From: DASRDE01 sp035938175
GTDB taxonomy: Bacteria > Vulcanimicrobiota > Vulcanimicrobiia > Vulcanimicrobiales > Vulcanimicrobiaceae
DNA: 64,000 nt
Assembly: GCA_035938175.1 (NCBI GenBank)
Contig: DASZHD010000030.1
Location: 186,001-250,000 of the forward strand
Reading direction: 5' to 3'
Below are positions 32,705 to 40,625 of the stretch, one piece after another. The translations under genes were made by a program, and so were the position numbers. The notes beneath the pieces were generated by a model that searched no databases, had not been told where the DNA came from, and saw only the letters and a list, made by a program, of their open reading frames with translations. Each line of letters starts with the position of its first letter. Position 1 is the first letter of the stretch.

Positions 32705-33127
32705 ATGAATAACGTCCGACTGATCGCTCGCGTCCTCGTAGGCCTGCTGTTTACGTTCGCCGGCACCGACGCGTTCTTCATCACCACGCCGCCGGCGCTC
32801 CCGGGATTAGCGGGAACCTTCAATCAGGTGGCCTTTCAATCGCACTGGGCGCTGTTCTTAGGATGCGCGCAGATTGCGATCGGTGTGCTGCTTCTCACCA
32901 ACCGCTACGTGCCGGTTGCGCTGATCATGCTTGCCGCATTTCTCTATAACAGTTTTGGATTTCACATCACGATGGCGCCGAGTGGGCTTTTCGCGCCGGT
33001 TGTCGTCACGGCGCTGGGTTTGGTTATCGCGTGGCCTTATCGCGCGCTGTTCGCGCTGGTCTTCGCGCCGAAGCCGCCGAGCTCGGATGCCTACGAAACA
33101 GCTATTCGAACCGTTCAGGCAGCGTAA
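32705..33127 (+). CDS. DoxX-like four-TM membrane protein
   Basis: A 140-residue protein with four hydrophobic helices (ARVLVGLLFTFAGTDAFF, WALFLGCAQIAIGVLLL, YVPVALIMLAAFLYNSF, VVVTALGLVIAWPYRALFAL), fitting the DoxX/SURF4-like group. GGAGA lies 6 nt before ATG 32705. It is followed by a strong terminator. Function unknown. Confidence 0.7.
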   Translation: MNNVRLIARVLVGLLFTFAGTDAFFITTPPALPGLAGTFNQVAFQSHWALFLGCAQIAIGVLLLTNRYVPVALIMLAAFLYNSFGFHITMAPSGLFAPVVVTALGLVIAWPYRALFALVFAPKPPSSDAYETAIRTVQAA

Positions 33128-33154
33128 CATCGCTGTACTCCGAGCTTGGAAAGA

Positions 33155-33184
33155 CCCCGCGTGCTTTGCAGCGCGGGGTTTTTC
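33155..33184 (+). terminator. Rho-independent terminator after the DoxX-like gene
   Basis: GC-rich hairpin ccccgcg...cgcgggg followed by TTTTTC. Just after it is the 12-mer tcaaatggtgga, also present after the terminator at 37940, where it begins the tRNA-Ala scar. Confidence 0.85.
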
Positions 33185-33296
33185 AAATGGTGGAACTTGC
33201 GGTCGGCGGTCGACCGATAATGTTTGCCGAGAGGTCGTAGAATCAGTTTCTGAGAAGGGGATTGGTTCGGGTAAGCCACCGATCGGAGAGCGGACG

Positions 33297-35051
33297 ATGA
33301 AGTCTTTGAGATCGGCTCTGGTTTTGTGCATTGGCGCAGCGCTTGCAGCGTGCGGCGGCAACCACGGCTCCTCGCAATTGCCCGTTGGCGACAATGTGAT
33401 TCCGTTTGGAGCGTCGAGCAGCGGCCTCGCCACCACAACGAACGGCACGCTGACGTTCCAGATTACGATCCCGACCAACGGCATCGACCGCAGTTACGTG
33501 TCGCCCGCGACGAAAGGCATGGCGCTGTCCTGGAACGGAACGGGCAGTGGCCAACGGGTGTTCAACCTCACGCACACTAATACGAACTGCGTTAAAACGA
33601 CAAAGCGGGTATGCACGTTCAAGATCAGTTTCGCCGCTGGAAGCTATCACGCGACGTTCACCCTCTACGATCAAGCGCCGAGCGGTGGTCAAATTCCATT
33701 CAGCGCCAATCTGCTCTCGAGCGCGTCAAACGTGCCGTTTACTATTACGAGCGGACAAACGAAGACAATCGCTCCCATTCTGCTCGGAGTTCCGGCAAAG
33801 TTGTCTGTCGGTCCGATGCCGGTCGCGTGTGCGGCGTTTCCGGCGACGCCGTTTGCAGTAACCGCTTTTGATGCGGACTCACATAAGATCGCCGGCGCAT
33901 ACGCCACCGCGATAACGCTGTCCGACGGCGACACGAGCGGAGCAACGACGATCGCGACGTCGGGCTACGATAAGCCGCCTACCGATACGCTCATCAGCTC
34001 GTTTGACAAAGCCACCATCGCGTGGAACGGCAACGCGATCCCGGGCGGTTCTGCGACGATCGGTGCGCAAGCCGGAAGCGCAAGTGTTTATGCCAGCAGC
34101 GTGTTTACTCCGCAGAATGCGACGTCCGGTTCGGCGAGCTTCAATTACGCCGGCAGCGCGCAAACGTTCACGGTGCCGGCATGCATGACGACGATTTACG
34201 TCATCGCCGATGGCGCAGGCGCCGGATCTTCGAATCTCTTTCATCAAACTGCACCAGGCGGGTTCGGTGGTGAGACCGGAGCGACGATCCCGACCACGCC
34301 GGGCGAGTCGTTGAGCATATTCGTCGGCGGGATGGGCGATTATGCCGCCGATACGGGCGCGGGTGGCTACAACGGCGGCGGTGCGGGTGCGCCGGACGAC
34401 CCATCGCAATGCGGTTTCAATTGCTTTGCCGGTGCGGGCGGCGGGGGCGGTACCGACATCCGGCAGGGTGGCGGTGGGCTTTCGAACCGCGTCGTGGTCG
34501 CCGGCGGTGGCGGGGGCGCTGGATATTGTCTTACAGGAGGTGAGGGCGGCGGCTCGAGCGGCGGTGATGGCGCCGGCGGAATCCCTCCGTGCGGTCCGCG
34601 ATGCCCTGAAGGCGTTAACGATCCGGGTGGCGTTGGTGGTGGAGGAGGTACTCAGACTGCCGGCGGAGCCGGCGGCGGAAGCAACAACTCCGGCGTGGCC
34701 GGTGCAGGCGGTGCAGGCCAAGGTTGGTGCGTAGGTGGTTCCGAGGGACCCTTCGACGCCGGCAGCGGTGGAGGCGGTGGCGGCTGGTATGGAGGAGGCG
34801 GAGGCGGAACCGGAGCCGCGGGTGGTCCGAACGGTGGCGCGTCCGGCGGTGGGGGCTCGGCATATGCGGAACCAAGCGCGACGAATGTCTACGAGAACGG
34901 TGGCTTGCTCAGCAACTCCGGAAATGGATTCCTGTTCATATGCTGGGGTTACAGCAACCAGATGTGCGGCGGAGGCAGCGTGAAGAAACTCATGGCGCGT
35001 GCGCGTCACTTTAACGCTCCTCGAATACGTCCGCGCGACTTGAAGAGCTGA
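33297..35051 (+). CDS. Glycine-rich lipoprotein 1 (ALK-type glycine-rich domain)
   Basis: A 584-residue lipoprotein. The lipobox LAAC (Cys19) follows a short signal. Residues about 45-270 form a beta-rich domain (TTTNGTLTFQITIPTNG, TFTLYDQAPSGGQIPF). From about 280 there is a Gly-rich domain with the layout of the ALK/LTK Gly_rich family: FNYAGSAQTFTVPA, TTPGESLSIFVGG, GYNGGGAG, GGTDIRQGGG and VVVAGGGGG. It ends with CWGYSNQMCG and a basic tail. ATG 33297 has GGAGAG upstream. The paralogue at 36243 shares nearly identical DNA over much of the N-terminal half. The role is unknown; surface adhesion or ligand binding is only an inference. Confidence 0.8.
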   Translation: MKSLRSALVLCIGAALAACGGNHGSSQLPVGDNVIPFGASSSGLATTTNGTLTFQITIPTNGIDRSYVSPATKGMALSWNGTGSGQRVFNLTHTNTNCVKTTKRVCTFKISFAAGSYHATFTLYDQAPSGGQIPFSANLLSSASNVPFTITSGQTKTIAPILLGVPAKLSVGPMPVACAAFPATPFAVTAFDADSHKIAGAYATAITLSDGDTSGATTIATSGYDKPPTDTLISSFDKATIAWNGNAIPGGSATIGAQAGSASVYASSVFTPQNATSGSASFNYAGSAQTFTVPACMTTIYVIADGAGAGSSNLFHQTAPGGFGGETGATIPTTPGESLSIFVGGMGDYAADTGAGGYNGGGAGAPDDPSQCGFNCFAGAGGGGGTDIRQGGGGLSNRVVVAGGGGGAGYCLTGGEGGGSSGGDGAGGIPPCGPRCPEGVNDPGGVGGGGGTQTAGGAGGGSNNSGVAGAGGAGQGWCVGGSEGPFDAGSGGGGGGWYGGGGGGTGAAGGPNGGASGGGGSAYAEPSATNVYENGGLLSNSGNGFLFICWGYSNQMCGGGSVKKLMARARHFNAPRIRPRDLKS

Positions 35052-35057
35052 TCTAAC

Positions 35058-35085
35058 AAAAGCCCGCGGCGTGTTGCGGGCTTTT
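35058..35085 (+). terminator. Terminator after glycine-rich lipoprotein 1
   Basis: Hairpin aaagcccgc / gcgggcttt followed by TT. The tRNA-derived scar starts 8 bp beyond it. Confidence 0.85.
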
Positions 35086-35092
35086 TGATTCC

Positions 35093-35129
35093 TGGAGATG
35101 AGGGGAGTCAAACCGCTAAGCCCTTACAT
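35093..35129 (-). pseudogene. Decayed tRNA-Ala 3'-end fragment
   Basis: 37 bp that match the reverse complement of the tRNA-Ala 3' region at 40496-40532 in 32 positions. The T-stem is disrupted by substitutions. No 5' half is present. The rest of 35130-35340 is noncoding; I see only the ribosome site GGGAGG before the next gene. Confidence 0.7.
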
Positions 35130-35340
35130 TGGAACGCAAGCGTGCGATTTTTAGAGAATCTTTCGCGCAATCGATGATCGTCCGCGATCACCGCTTTCAG
35201 CAAGCGCTGATTCCAGCGCGTGGTATGATGTAGTCATGCGAGCCTAGGCGCGCGCTTTAGCGCTTCTCGTCGCCTGTAAATGGTAACAGTGCAAAGCCCT
35301 ACGCGTGGCGGACGCTCGCCGCTAAACCGGGAGGCGAACC

Positions 35341-35943
35341 GTGTCACTAGAGGCGTGGAGTACCGTTGCGTCCCTCGGAACCCTTGTCGTTATCGCGGCG
35401 ACGGCAATTGCGGCGCTCGCTCAAATGCGCCACGCGCGATCGAGCAACCAGATCGCTGCAGTTACCGAAATGCGCGAAACGATGGAATCCGAAAGATTCA
35501 AACTAGCCCGGCGTTTCGTCGCCGAAGAGGTGCCGAAAATCCTTGCCGATCCGGTGCGACGAAAGGGGCTGTTCGAAGAGAACCTCCCATCGGAATTCGA
35601 AGCAATGCGCGAAGTCGCGAACTTCTTTGAAATTATGGGTGTATTCGTAAAACGCAGCATCATTGACCGGGCTCTGGTGTGCGATCTATGGGATGGCGTT
35701 GTATTTACAGCGTGGAAACAACTTGAGCCCGTCATCCTAATTCGACGCAAGGCCTATTATCGTGGTTTCTGCGCAAACTTCGAATACTTGGCTCTGCTTT
35801 GCGCAAATTCACTATCGAAGACCGGAGGTGACCACTATCCGCGTGGAATGCCTCGCATGGCGATCGATAAGAAGTCGCTCGAGGCGCTGGCAGCGTTCAC
35901 GGCAGATCAGACTGATGCGCACGAATCCCCAGCGATCCACTAG
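35341..35943 (+). CDS. DUF4760-like membrane-anchored protein
   Basis: A 200-residue protein. An N-terminal TM helix (TVASLGTLVVIAATAIAALA) is followed by a charged helical domain (QMRHARSSNQIAAVTEMRET, EFEAMREVANFFEIMGVF, DLWDGVVFTAW) typical of DUF4760. GTG 35341 is preceded by GGGAGG at good spacing. Function unknown. It is the single gene of a unit bounded by tRNA-Ala 3'-end scars on both sides. Confidence 0.7.
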   Translation: MSLEAWSTVASLGTLVVIAATAIAALAQMRHARSSNQIAAVTEMRETMESERFKLARRFVAEEVPKILADPVRRKGLFEENLPSEFEAMREVANFFEIMGVFVKRSIIDRALVCDLWDGVVFTAWKQLEPVILIRRKAYYRGFCANFEYLALLCANSLSKTGGDHYPRGMPRMAIDKKSLEALAAFTADQTDAHESPAIH

Positions 35944-36011
35944 GCCTGCAAGCAACGTCTTCCTGAAGCGAAAACCCCGATGCTTACCAACGATGACGCA
36001 GGCTTTGAAAA

Positions 36012-36054
36012 TGGTGGAGATGACGGACTCGAAGCCGTGACTCCTCACGTAATG
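36012..36054 (-). pseudogene. Decayed tRNA-Ala 3'-end fragment, altered T-stem
   Basis: Begins with the same 12 bases as the tRNA 3' end including CCA (tggtggagatga) and keeps actcgaa of the T-loop. The flanking stem bases are changed together (acgg/ccgt instead of gggg/cccc), and one base is missing. Only the 3' part is present. The remainder of 35944-36242 holds no gene. Confidence 0.6.
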
Positions 36055-36090
36055 TTCGATTTGTTCGACCATGTGAGTGATTGAGTTCTT

Positions 36091-36112
36091 TTGGCGAACC
36101 AATGGCGGACCA
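36091..36112. repeat. Paired 8-bp direct repeat at cassette edge
   Basis: TT, then ggcgaacc, 3 bp (aat), then ggcggacc, then A. Nearly the same 22-mer occurs at 38118-38139 (20 of 22 identical), and the same architecture occurs at 38991-39013. All three lie just right of a tRNA scar. Confidence 0.6.
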
Positions 36113-36242
36113 CCGCCGCTCAAAAGCGGAGCCACTTTTCATTGCCTAGGTCTTTCTTCGCCGCCGACAAGGCGATGAAAGGTCCCCCACTCGCACCCCA
36201 GAAGACGGAAGTACGGGCAAACACCGATCGGAGAAACGGACG

Positions 36243-37886
36243 ATGAAGTCTTTGAGATCGGCCCTGGTTTTCTGCATTGCCGCAACGCTCGTAGGGTGCG
36301 CCGGCACCCACGGCTCCTCGTCACTGCCCGCCGGCGAAAATCTGAATCCGCTCGGAGCGTCGAGCAGTGGCCTCGCCACCACAACAAACGGCACGCTGAC
36401 GTTTCAGATAACGATCCCAACCAACGGCATCGACCGCAGTTACGTGTCACCGGCTACGAAAGGCATGCAGCTGGCTTGGACGGGCACGGCCACCGGGCAG
36501 CGTGTCTTCAACCTCACGCACACTAATACGAACTGCGTTAAAACGACAAAGCGGGTATGCACGTTCAAGATCAGTTTCGTCGCTGGAAGCTATCACGCGA
36601 CGTTCACCCTCTACGACCAAGCGCCGAGCGGCGGTCAAATTCCATTCAACGCCAATTTGCTCTCGAGCGCGTCGAATGTCCCGTTTACAATTACGAGTGG
36701 ACAAACGAAGACGATCGCTCCCATTCTGCTCGGAGTTCCGGCAAAGTTGTCTGTCGGTCCGATGCCGGTCGCGTGTGCGGCGTTTCCCGCGACGCCGTTT
36801 GCAGTAACCGCTTTTGATGCGGACTCGCATAAGATCGCCGGCGCATACGCCACCGCGATAACGCTGTCCGACGGCGACACGAGCGGAGCGACGACGATCG
36901 CGACGTCGGGCTACGATAAGCCGCCCACCGATACGCTCATCAGCTCGTTTGACAAAGCGACGATTGCGTGGAACGGTAACGCGATCCCGGGCGGCTCTGC
37001 GACGATTGGTGCACAAGCCGGAAGCGCAAGTGTTTATGCCAGCAGCGTGTTTACTCCGCAGGTAACCGGCTCGACCACCTTCGGCTACACCGGCGGTTAT
37101 CAGTACTTCACAGTACCGGCGTGCGCGACGACCGTCTTTGTAACCGCGGCTGGCGCGCAGGGCGGTTCCGTTATCGGGAGCACCGGCGGTTCGGGTGGTT
37201 TGGCTACGGGCACAATTCCGACCACTCCCGGCGAGACGCTGGTAGTCGTGGTCGGCGGCGCCGCACTGGGAGAAACGTCGAACTCCGCCGGCTACAACGG
37301 TGGCGGCATCGGCGGTCCCTGCCCTCAAGGGCCTTGCGATGCGGGCGCCGGCGGTGGCGGCGCGACCGATGTCCGGCAGAACGGTGACAGCTTATACAAC
37401 CGTGTCGCCGTCGGCGCCGGTGGCGGCGGCGCAGGCGCCACTCTCGCAAGCGAAAGCAACGGTGGACCTGGAGGCGGCTTGATCGGTGGTACCGGCACCG
37501 CACTGGACTCGGGCTGCGCAGGAACGCCGCAGGGCGGTGGAGGCGGCACGCAAACGAGCGGAGGCGTCGGCCCCGGAGGGACGAGCAGCGATGGCTCGTT
37601 CGGCTCGGGCGGCCCCGGGTACGCATCCTGCGTCTATACCAACTATACGCCCGGCGGTGGAGGCGGTGGCTGGTATGGCGGCGGTGGCGGGTACATTGAC
37701 GCCGGAGGCGGCGGAGGTTCGTCCTACGTCGAGCCGTCCGCATCAAACGTGCAACTCTCTACGGGAGTGCAGACCGGAAACGGCTATGCCGAAATCTGCT
37801 GGGGATACAGCAATCAGATGTGCGGATCGAGCGCCAAGAAGCTTGTCGCGGGTGCGCGTCACGCTCCAGCTCGCCGTTCACCGTAA
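36243..37886 (+). CDS. Glycine-rich lipoprotein 2, paralogue of lipoprotein 1
   Basis: A 547-residue lipoprotein (lipobox LVGC, Cys19). The beta-rich N-terminal half matches lipoprotein 1 almost residue for residue between about 135 and 272. The Gly-rich C-terminal half differs in sequence and length but keeps the layout: FGYTGGYQYFTVPA, TTPGETLVVVVGG, GYNGGGIGG, GATDVRQNGD, RVAVGAGGGG and the C-terminal CWGYSNQMCG. The 20 bp before ATG 36243 (accgatcggaga...cggacg) also match lipoprotein 1. A terminator follows. Confidence 0.8.
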   Translation: MKSLRSALVFCIAATLVGCAGTHGSSSLPAGENLNPLGASSSGLATTTNGTLTFQITIPTNGIDRSYVSPATKGMQLAWTGTATGQRVFNLTHTNTNCVKTTKRVCTFKISFVAGSYHATFTLYDQAPSGGQIPFNANLLSSASNVPFTITSGQTKTIAPILLGVPAKLSVGPMPVACAAFPATPFAVTAFDADSHKIAGAYATAITLSDGDTSGATTIATSGYDKPPTDTLISSFDKATIAWNGNAIPGGSATIGAQAGSASVYASSVFTPQVTGSTTFGYTGGYQYFTVPACATTVFVTAAGAQGGSVIGSTGGSGGLATGTIPTTPGETLVVVVGGAALGETSNSAGYNGGGIGGPCPQGPCDAGAGGGGATDVRQNGDSLYNRVAVGAGGGGAGATLASESNGGPGGGLIGGTGTALDSGCAGTPQGGGGGTQTSGGVGPGGTSSDGSFGSGGPGYASCVYTNYTPGGGGGGWYGGGGGYIDAGGGGGSSYVEPSASNVQLSTGVQTGNGYAEICWGYSNQMCGSSAKKLVAGARHAPARRSP

Positions 37887-37912
37887 AATTTCAGAGATGG
37901 ATCAACAAAGCA

Positions 37913-37940
37913 AAAAGCCCGCAAATTCTCGCGGGCTTTT
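37913..37940. terminator. Bidirectional terminator after glycine-rich lipoprotein 2
   Basis: Perfect 10-bp stem aaaagcccgc / gcgggctttt with an 8-nt loop, with A and T tracts on either side. The tRNA scar begins 5 bp later. Confidence 0.85.
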
Positions 37941-37944
37941 CAAA

Positions 37945-37989
37945 TGGTGGAGATGAGGGGACTCGAACCCCTGACCCCTTACATGCGAA
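37945..37989 (-). other. Perfect 45-bp copy of the tRNA-Ala 3' end (att-like site)
   Basis: Identical to 40493-40537: CCA, acceptor 3' strand, T-arm, variable region and anticodon stem into the loop. It then diverges abruptly (aatgcacc instead of gcaagtgc). This is the classic footprint of a tyrosine-recombinase attachment site in a tRNA gene. The rest of the 354-bp gap 37887-38240 contains a terminator, an inverted repeat and a direct-repeat pair but no gene. Confidence 0.85.
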
Positions 37990-38007
37990 AATGCACCAAG
38001 AAAAAGA

Positions 38008-38093
38008 CGTGAGACATTGCGAGACGCTCTGACACCGAAACTTTCGCTCGATACGGCTTAATTACGCGAGCGGTTGTCCCACGTTGTCTCACG
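38008..38093. repeat. 9-bp inverted repeat next to the att-like site
   Basis: cgtgagaca at 38008-38016 and its exact reverse complement tgtctcacg at 38085-38093, with related gagac/gtccc motifs between. It could be integrase arm sites or a simple coincidence. Confidence 0.35.
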
Positions 38094-38117
38094 ATGTGTC
38101 TTAGTGATTCACGTCCC

Positions 38118-38139
38118 TTGGCGGACCGATGGCGGACCA
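38118..38139. repeat. Paired 8-bp direct repeat at cassette edge
   Basis: TT, then ggcggacc, gat, ggcggacc, A. A close copy is at 36091. The preceding bases (agtgatt) are shared as well. Confidence 0.6.
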
Positions 38140-38240
38140 GGACCCTCAGTCACGCCGAAGCGCTATAGTTACGGTGGCGTCGATTGGATCAATGGTGGCC
38201 GCAACCGGACTGACGTTATCTGTCGCCGAACCTTTGGCCC

Positions 38241-38906
38241 ATGAGGGTGTATAGTCCGCTGCTGGCGCTGTTGCTATTGGGCGCATCTTCCCCATGCGCG
38301 AGGGGGCCGCTATCAGCCGGAACGTACGGATTTGTGGGCGGAGGCGGACCGCCTCCGAGCGAGTCCGTTAGCGTTAGCGGAAATGTCATGACGGTGCAGC
38401 AGGCGCTTGGAGATCGTATGTTTACCACTATCACCGCGGCATACGATGCAAAGACGCAAGCCCTAGCGTATTTGAAACGCGAAGCGAATTGCTGCGGATC
38501 CTACTGGTTCTCGAGCGTCACGAGAAATGCGGATGGGACGTACGACATCGAAGCGCAAATGACAAGTGGTCAAGGCGTTTACAAAGAGAGCCGGTCGCAT
38601 TTTAATGGCGGAACGGCTCTAATCAATGCAGGTGACTTCTTTATCGTCCCGTGGATGTATCACGTCACTCATATCGCGCAGATCGTAGAACTGAGTTTCA
38701 GCCCCATTCGCACGGATTTAATCCGGCCTGAAGAAACGGCTGCAGCGCCCTTTCCTGAGGGCGTGCCGTCCCACGACGGGGCATTACTACTTCGAGGAGT
38801 GGACAACAAGCCTATGGGGACACTCTGGTATGATCCGTGTACGTTCACGCTTGACGCGTACAAATTGGGCGCGGGAACCGTGTGGGTTAGAACCGCCGAT
38901 CTTTAG
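38241..38906 (+). CDS. Secreted protein, unknown
   Basis: A 221-residue protein with a signal peptide (YSPLLALLLLGASSPCARG). The mature part is beta-rich with a Gly-Pro loop (GFVGGGGPPPSES) and a Cys pair (ANCCGSYWFSS). No family is recognised. It starts at ATG 38241 without a clear ribosome site. Codon use and base composition look more AT-rich than the flanking housekeeping genes, fitting transferred cargo. A terminator follows. Confidence 0.6.
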   Translation: MRVYSPLLALLLLGASSPCARGPLSAGTYGFVGGGGPPPSESVSVSGNVMTVQQALGDRMFTTITAAYDAKTQALAYLKREANCCGSYWFSSVTRNADGTYDIEAQMTSGQGVYKESRSHFNGGTALINAGDFFIVPWMYHVTHIAQIVELSFSPIRTDLIRPEETAAAPFPEGVPSHDGALLLRGVDNKPMGTLWYDPCTFTLDAYKLGAGTVWVRTADL

Positions 38907-38924
38907 CGTCCGCCGAAAAACAAT

Positions 38925-38950
38925 AACGCCCGCGACAACAGGCGTTTTCC
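38925..38950 (+). terminator. Terminator after the secreted protein gene
   Basis: Hairpin aacgcc / ggcgtt (10-nt loop) followed by TTCC. Immediately after lies actggtgaacgcgagc, which has the shape of a reversed tRNA 3' end with CCA but is not a clear tRNA-Ala match. Confidence 0.55.
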
Positions 38951-38990
38951 AACTGGTGAACGCGAGCCGGTACCAGAATTAATGAAGCGC

Positions 38991-39013
38991 TTGCATCGGG
39001 GGTGCATCGGGCC
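38991..39013. repeat. Paired 8-bp direct repeat at cassette edge
   Basis: TT, then gcatcggg, ggt, gcatcggg, CC. It has the same 8-3-8 layout as 36091 and 38118 but a different sequence. It abuts the next start codon. Confidence 0.5.
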
Positions 39014-39523
39014 ATGGTGAAGTTGGCTGCGCGTTTTATCAAAGCAGCGCAACCCTATATGGATTGGGTGGAAGGCGCAGTGGTCAGGGACGGCCCTAGC
39101 GTAAGTCTTCGTGTATTGCACCGAGTCTTGTCGGAGTTACAGGCAGCTGCCGTCGATCTGCCGAGCGTTACGGATGATGATCTCGACGAAGCTGCCGATG
39201 CCGTTAAAGATCGTCTCGATCATAATCCGCAGATCCAACAGGCACTATCTGCGCGGCTACCATTTTCGGGTTACAGCCTTGTTTTCAATCCGTTTGACGA
39301 AAATGATCGTGTGGCGATTATGACCAATCTTGATGATGATCTGGCTGACATTTATTGGGACATAGCCGATGGGATCGCGCTAGCCGAGGGCGGCTACTGC
39401 GGTGACGCCATTTGGCATTGGCGCTTTTCGTATTTCTGCCATTGGGGAAGACATGCGGTTCATGCGCAAAGCGCGATCTGGCAATACCTCGCAGACAATA
39501 ATGGTGAGGACGCCGACCGCTAA
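39014..39523 (+). CDS. DUF5063 protein
   Basis: A 169-residue acidic helical protein with the DUF5063 signature in the C-terminal part: DDLADIYWDIADGIALAE, then AIWHWRFSYFCHWGRHA. The family's function is unknown. ATG 39014 is used; GTG 39002 is an alternative. The next gene starts directly after its stop (TAA-ATG), so the two form a pair. Confidence 0.75.
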   Translation: MVKLAARFIKAAQPYMDWVEGAVVRDGPSVSLRVLHRVLSELQAAAVDLPSVTDDDLDEAADAVKDRLDHNPQIQQALSARLPFSGYSLVFNPFDENDRVAIMTNLDDDLADIYWDIADGIALAEGGYCGDAIWHWRFSYFCHWGRHAVHAQSAIWQYLADNNGEDADR

Positions 39524-40183
39524 ATGAGACGTAACACGCTTCGTTGGGGCATCGCGTTCATAGGGGTGACCGCGATAGCGATCGCGTCCTTCTTAATGCA
39601 TGAGATGAAGTGGGATCGTGAGTTTACGCTGTTAAATCAATCAATGCAGGTCAACGACGATCGTAGTGTAACCGGCACATTCGCAATCCCCGTTGACGCA
39701 CCGTACGAGATGGATATTTACGTACAATCAAAAGTGCCATACGCGGATTGCCTGCTTGGGCAAGGCGGTTATCTTGAGGAACGATGCTCCCGGTATCAGC
39801 GCGTAATTGACGTGGCCTCGGTGCTGCACGGCGAGGATGGACACGTTCTCGCCCACGGTTTGTCGGGTGGAACCTGTTGTTCGTACACTACCGACGACAA
39901 TGGCAGACGTGTAGTTTACACAACGTTGGATACGTTCCAGCTCCCTGCCGGGACGAAGGCGTACCTAGAATTGAAGCACAGGCGCGACGCGTCGAAACTG
40001 CAATATCTTTCTCCGCGTATCGTCGTCGAACGCAGCGATCCCGAGGACTCGGAGTTGGGCCTGGAAGTATGGTCGTTTCTGGGCATAGGCGTTCTGCTCA
40101 TCATGGACCTTATACTTGTGATGAAGGGATGGATGGAGTATCGCGCCTTCCGTGCGCCGACGCGGTCTAGACAGGCGTTGTGA
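39524..40183 (+). CDS. Two-TM membrane protein, unknown
   Basis: A 219-residue protein. One TM helix lies at the N-terminus (WGIAFIGVTAIAIASFLM) and one near the C-terminus (WSFLGIGVLLIMDLILVM). Between them is an extracytoplasmic domain of about 150 residues containing a CC pair (GGTCCSYTTDD) and two further Cys. It is coupled to the DUF5063 gene. No family is recognised. 40184-40461 after it holds no gene that I can support. Confidence 0.6.
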   Translation: MRRNTLRWGIAFIGVTAIAIASFLMHEMKWDREFTLLNQSMQVNDDRSVTGTFAIPVDAPYEMDIYVQSKVPYADCLLGQGGYLEERCSRYQRVIDVASVLHGEDGHVLAHGLSGGTCCSYTTDDNGRRVVYTTLDTFQLPAGTKAYLELKHRRDASKLQYLSPRIVVERSDPEDSELGLEVWSFLGIGVLLIMDLILVMKGWMEYRAFRAPTRSRQAL

Positions 40184-40462
40184 GCGGCGAGCAGCGCGTC
40201 AATCTTCCTGATAGCGCTCTTGCGGTAACTAAGAGTACCGGTACCTCCAGCGGCATGCGTGCGGTGCACCCGGCGCCGCGCTGCTTGCTGAAGAACGGCG
40301 ATGCCCTGGCCGTCTTTTAAAAAGCATCGTGTTCGCTAACGTCGGAATGATTAAGCGCTGTAGGTAATCTCGATAGAGCATGTATGTCATCACCGCGAAT
40401 CCCGCGCTTGTGTTAGACCCACGCGGTAGCGGGTCGCGTGTGGTTGCGCGATTACCCAAACA

Positions 40463-40487
40463 AAACGCCCGCATTAAACGGGCGTTT
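40463..40487 (-). terminator. Terminator of the tRNA-Ala gene
   Basis: Stem AAACGCCCG / CGGGCGTTT with a 7-nt loop; read on the minus strand it lies 5 bp beyond the tRNA CCA end. Confidence 0.75.
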
Positions 40488-40492
40488 GGACT

Positions 40493-40568
40493 TGGTGGAG
40501 ATGAGGGGACTCGAACCCCTGACCCCTTACATGCGAAGCAAGTGCTCTACCAGCTGAGCTACATCCCC
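40493..40568 (-). tRNA. tRNA-Ala (anticodon CGC), CCA encoded
   Basis: A 76-nt gene with GGGGATG acceptor, D-arm AGCTCAGCTGGTAGAGC, anticodon stem-loop CTTGC-TTCGCAT-GTAAG (anticodon CGC), T-arm AGGGG-TTCGAGT-CCCCT, acceptor CATCTCC, then A and CCA. All stems pair (one G-T in the acceptor). It reads alanine GCG codons. Its 3' part is repeated at 37945 and, decayed, at 35093 and 36012. Confidence 0.95.
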
Positions 40569-40625
40569 ATTTCGCGAGCTGACGTGCGTGCCACAACGTC
40601 GTCTGCCCCGAGGGCAACGCGGGAC

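Noticed and set aside
34400..34870. GGC/GGT-rich tract considered as a simple-sequence repeat or PE-PGRS gene
   Set aside because: It codes in frame for the Gly-rich domain with ordered ALK-type motifs; no tandem DNA unit is constant, and the PE domain is absent.
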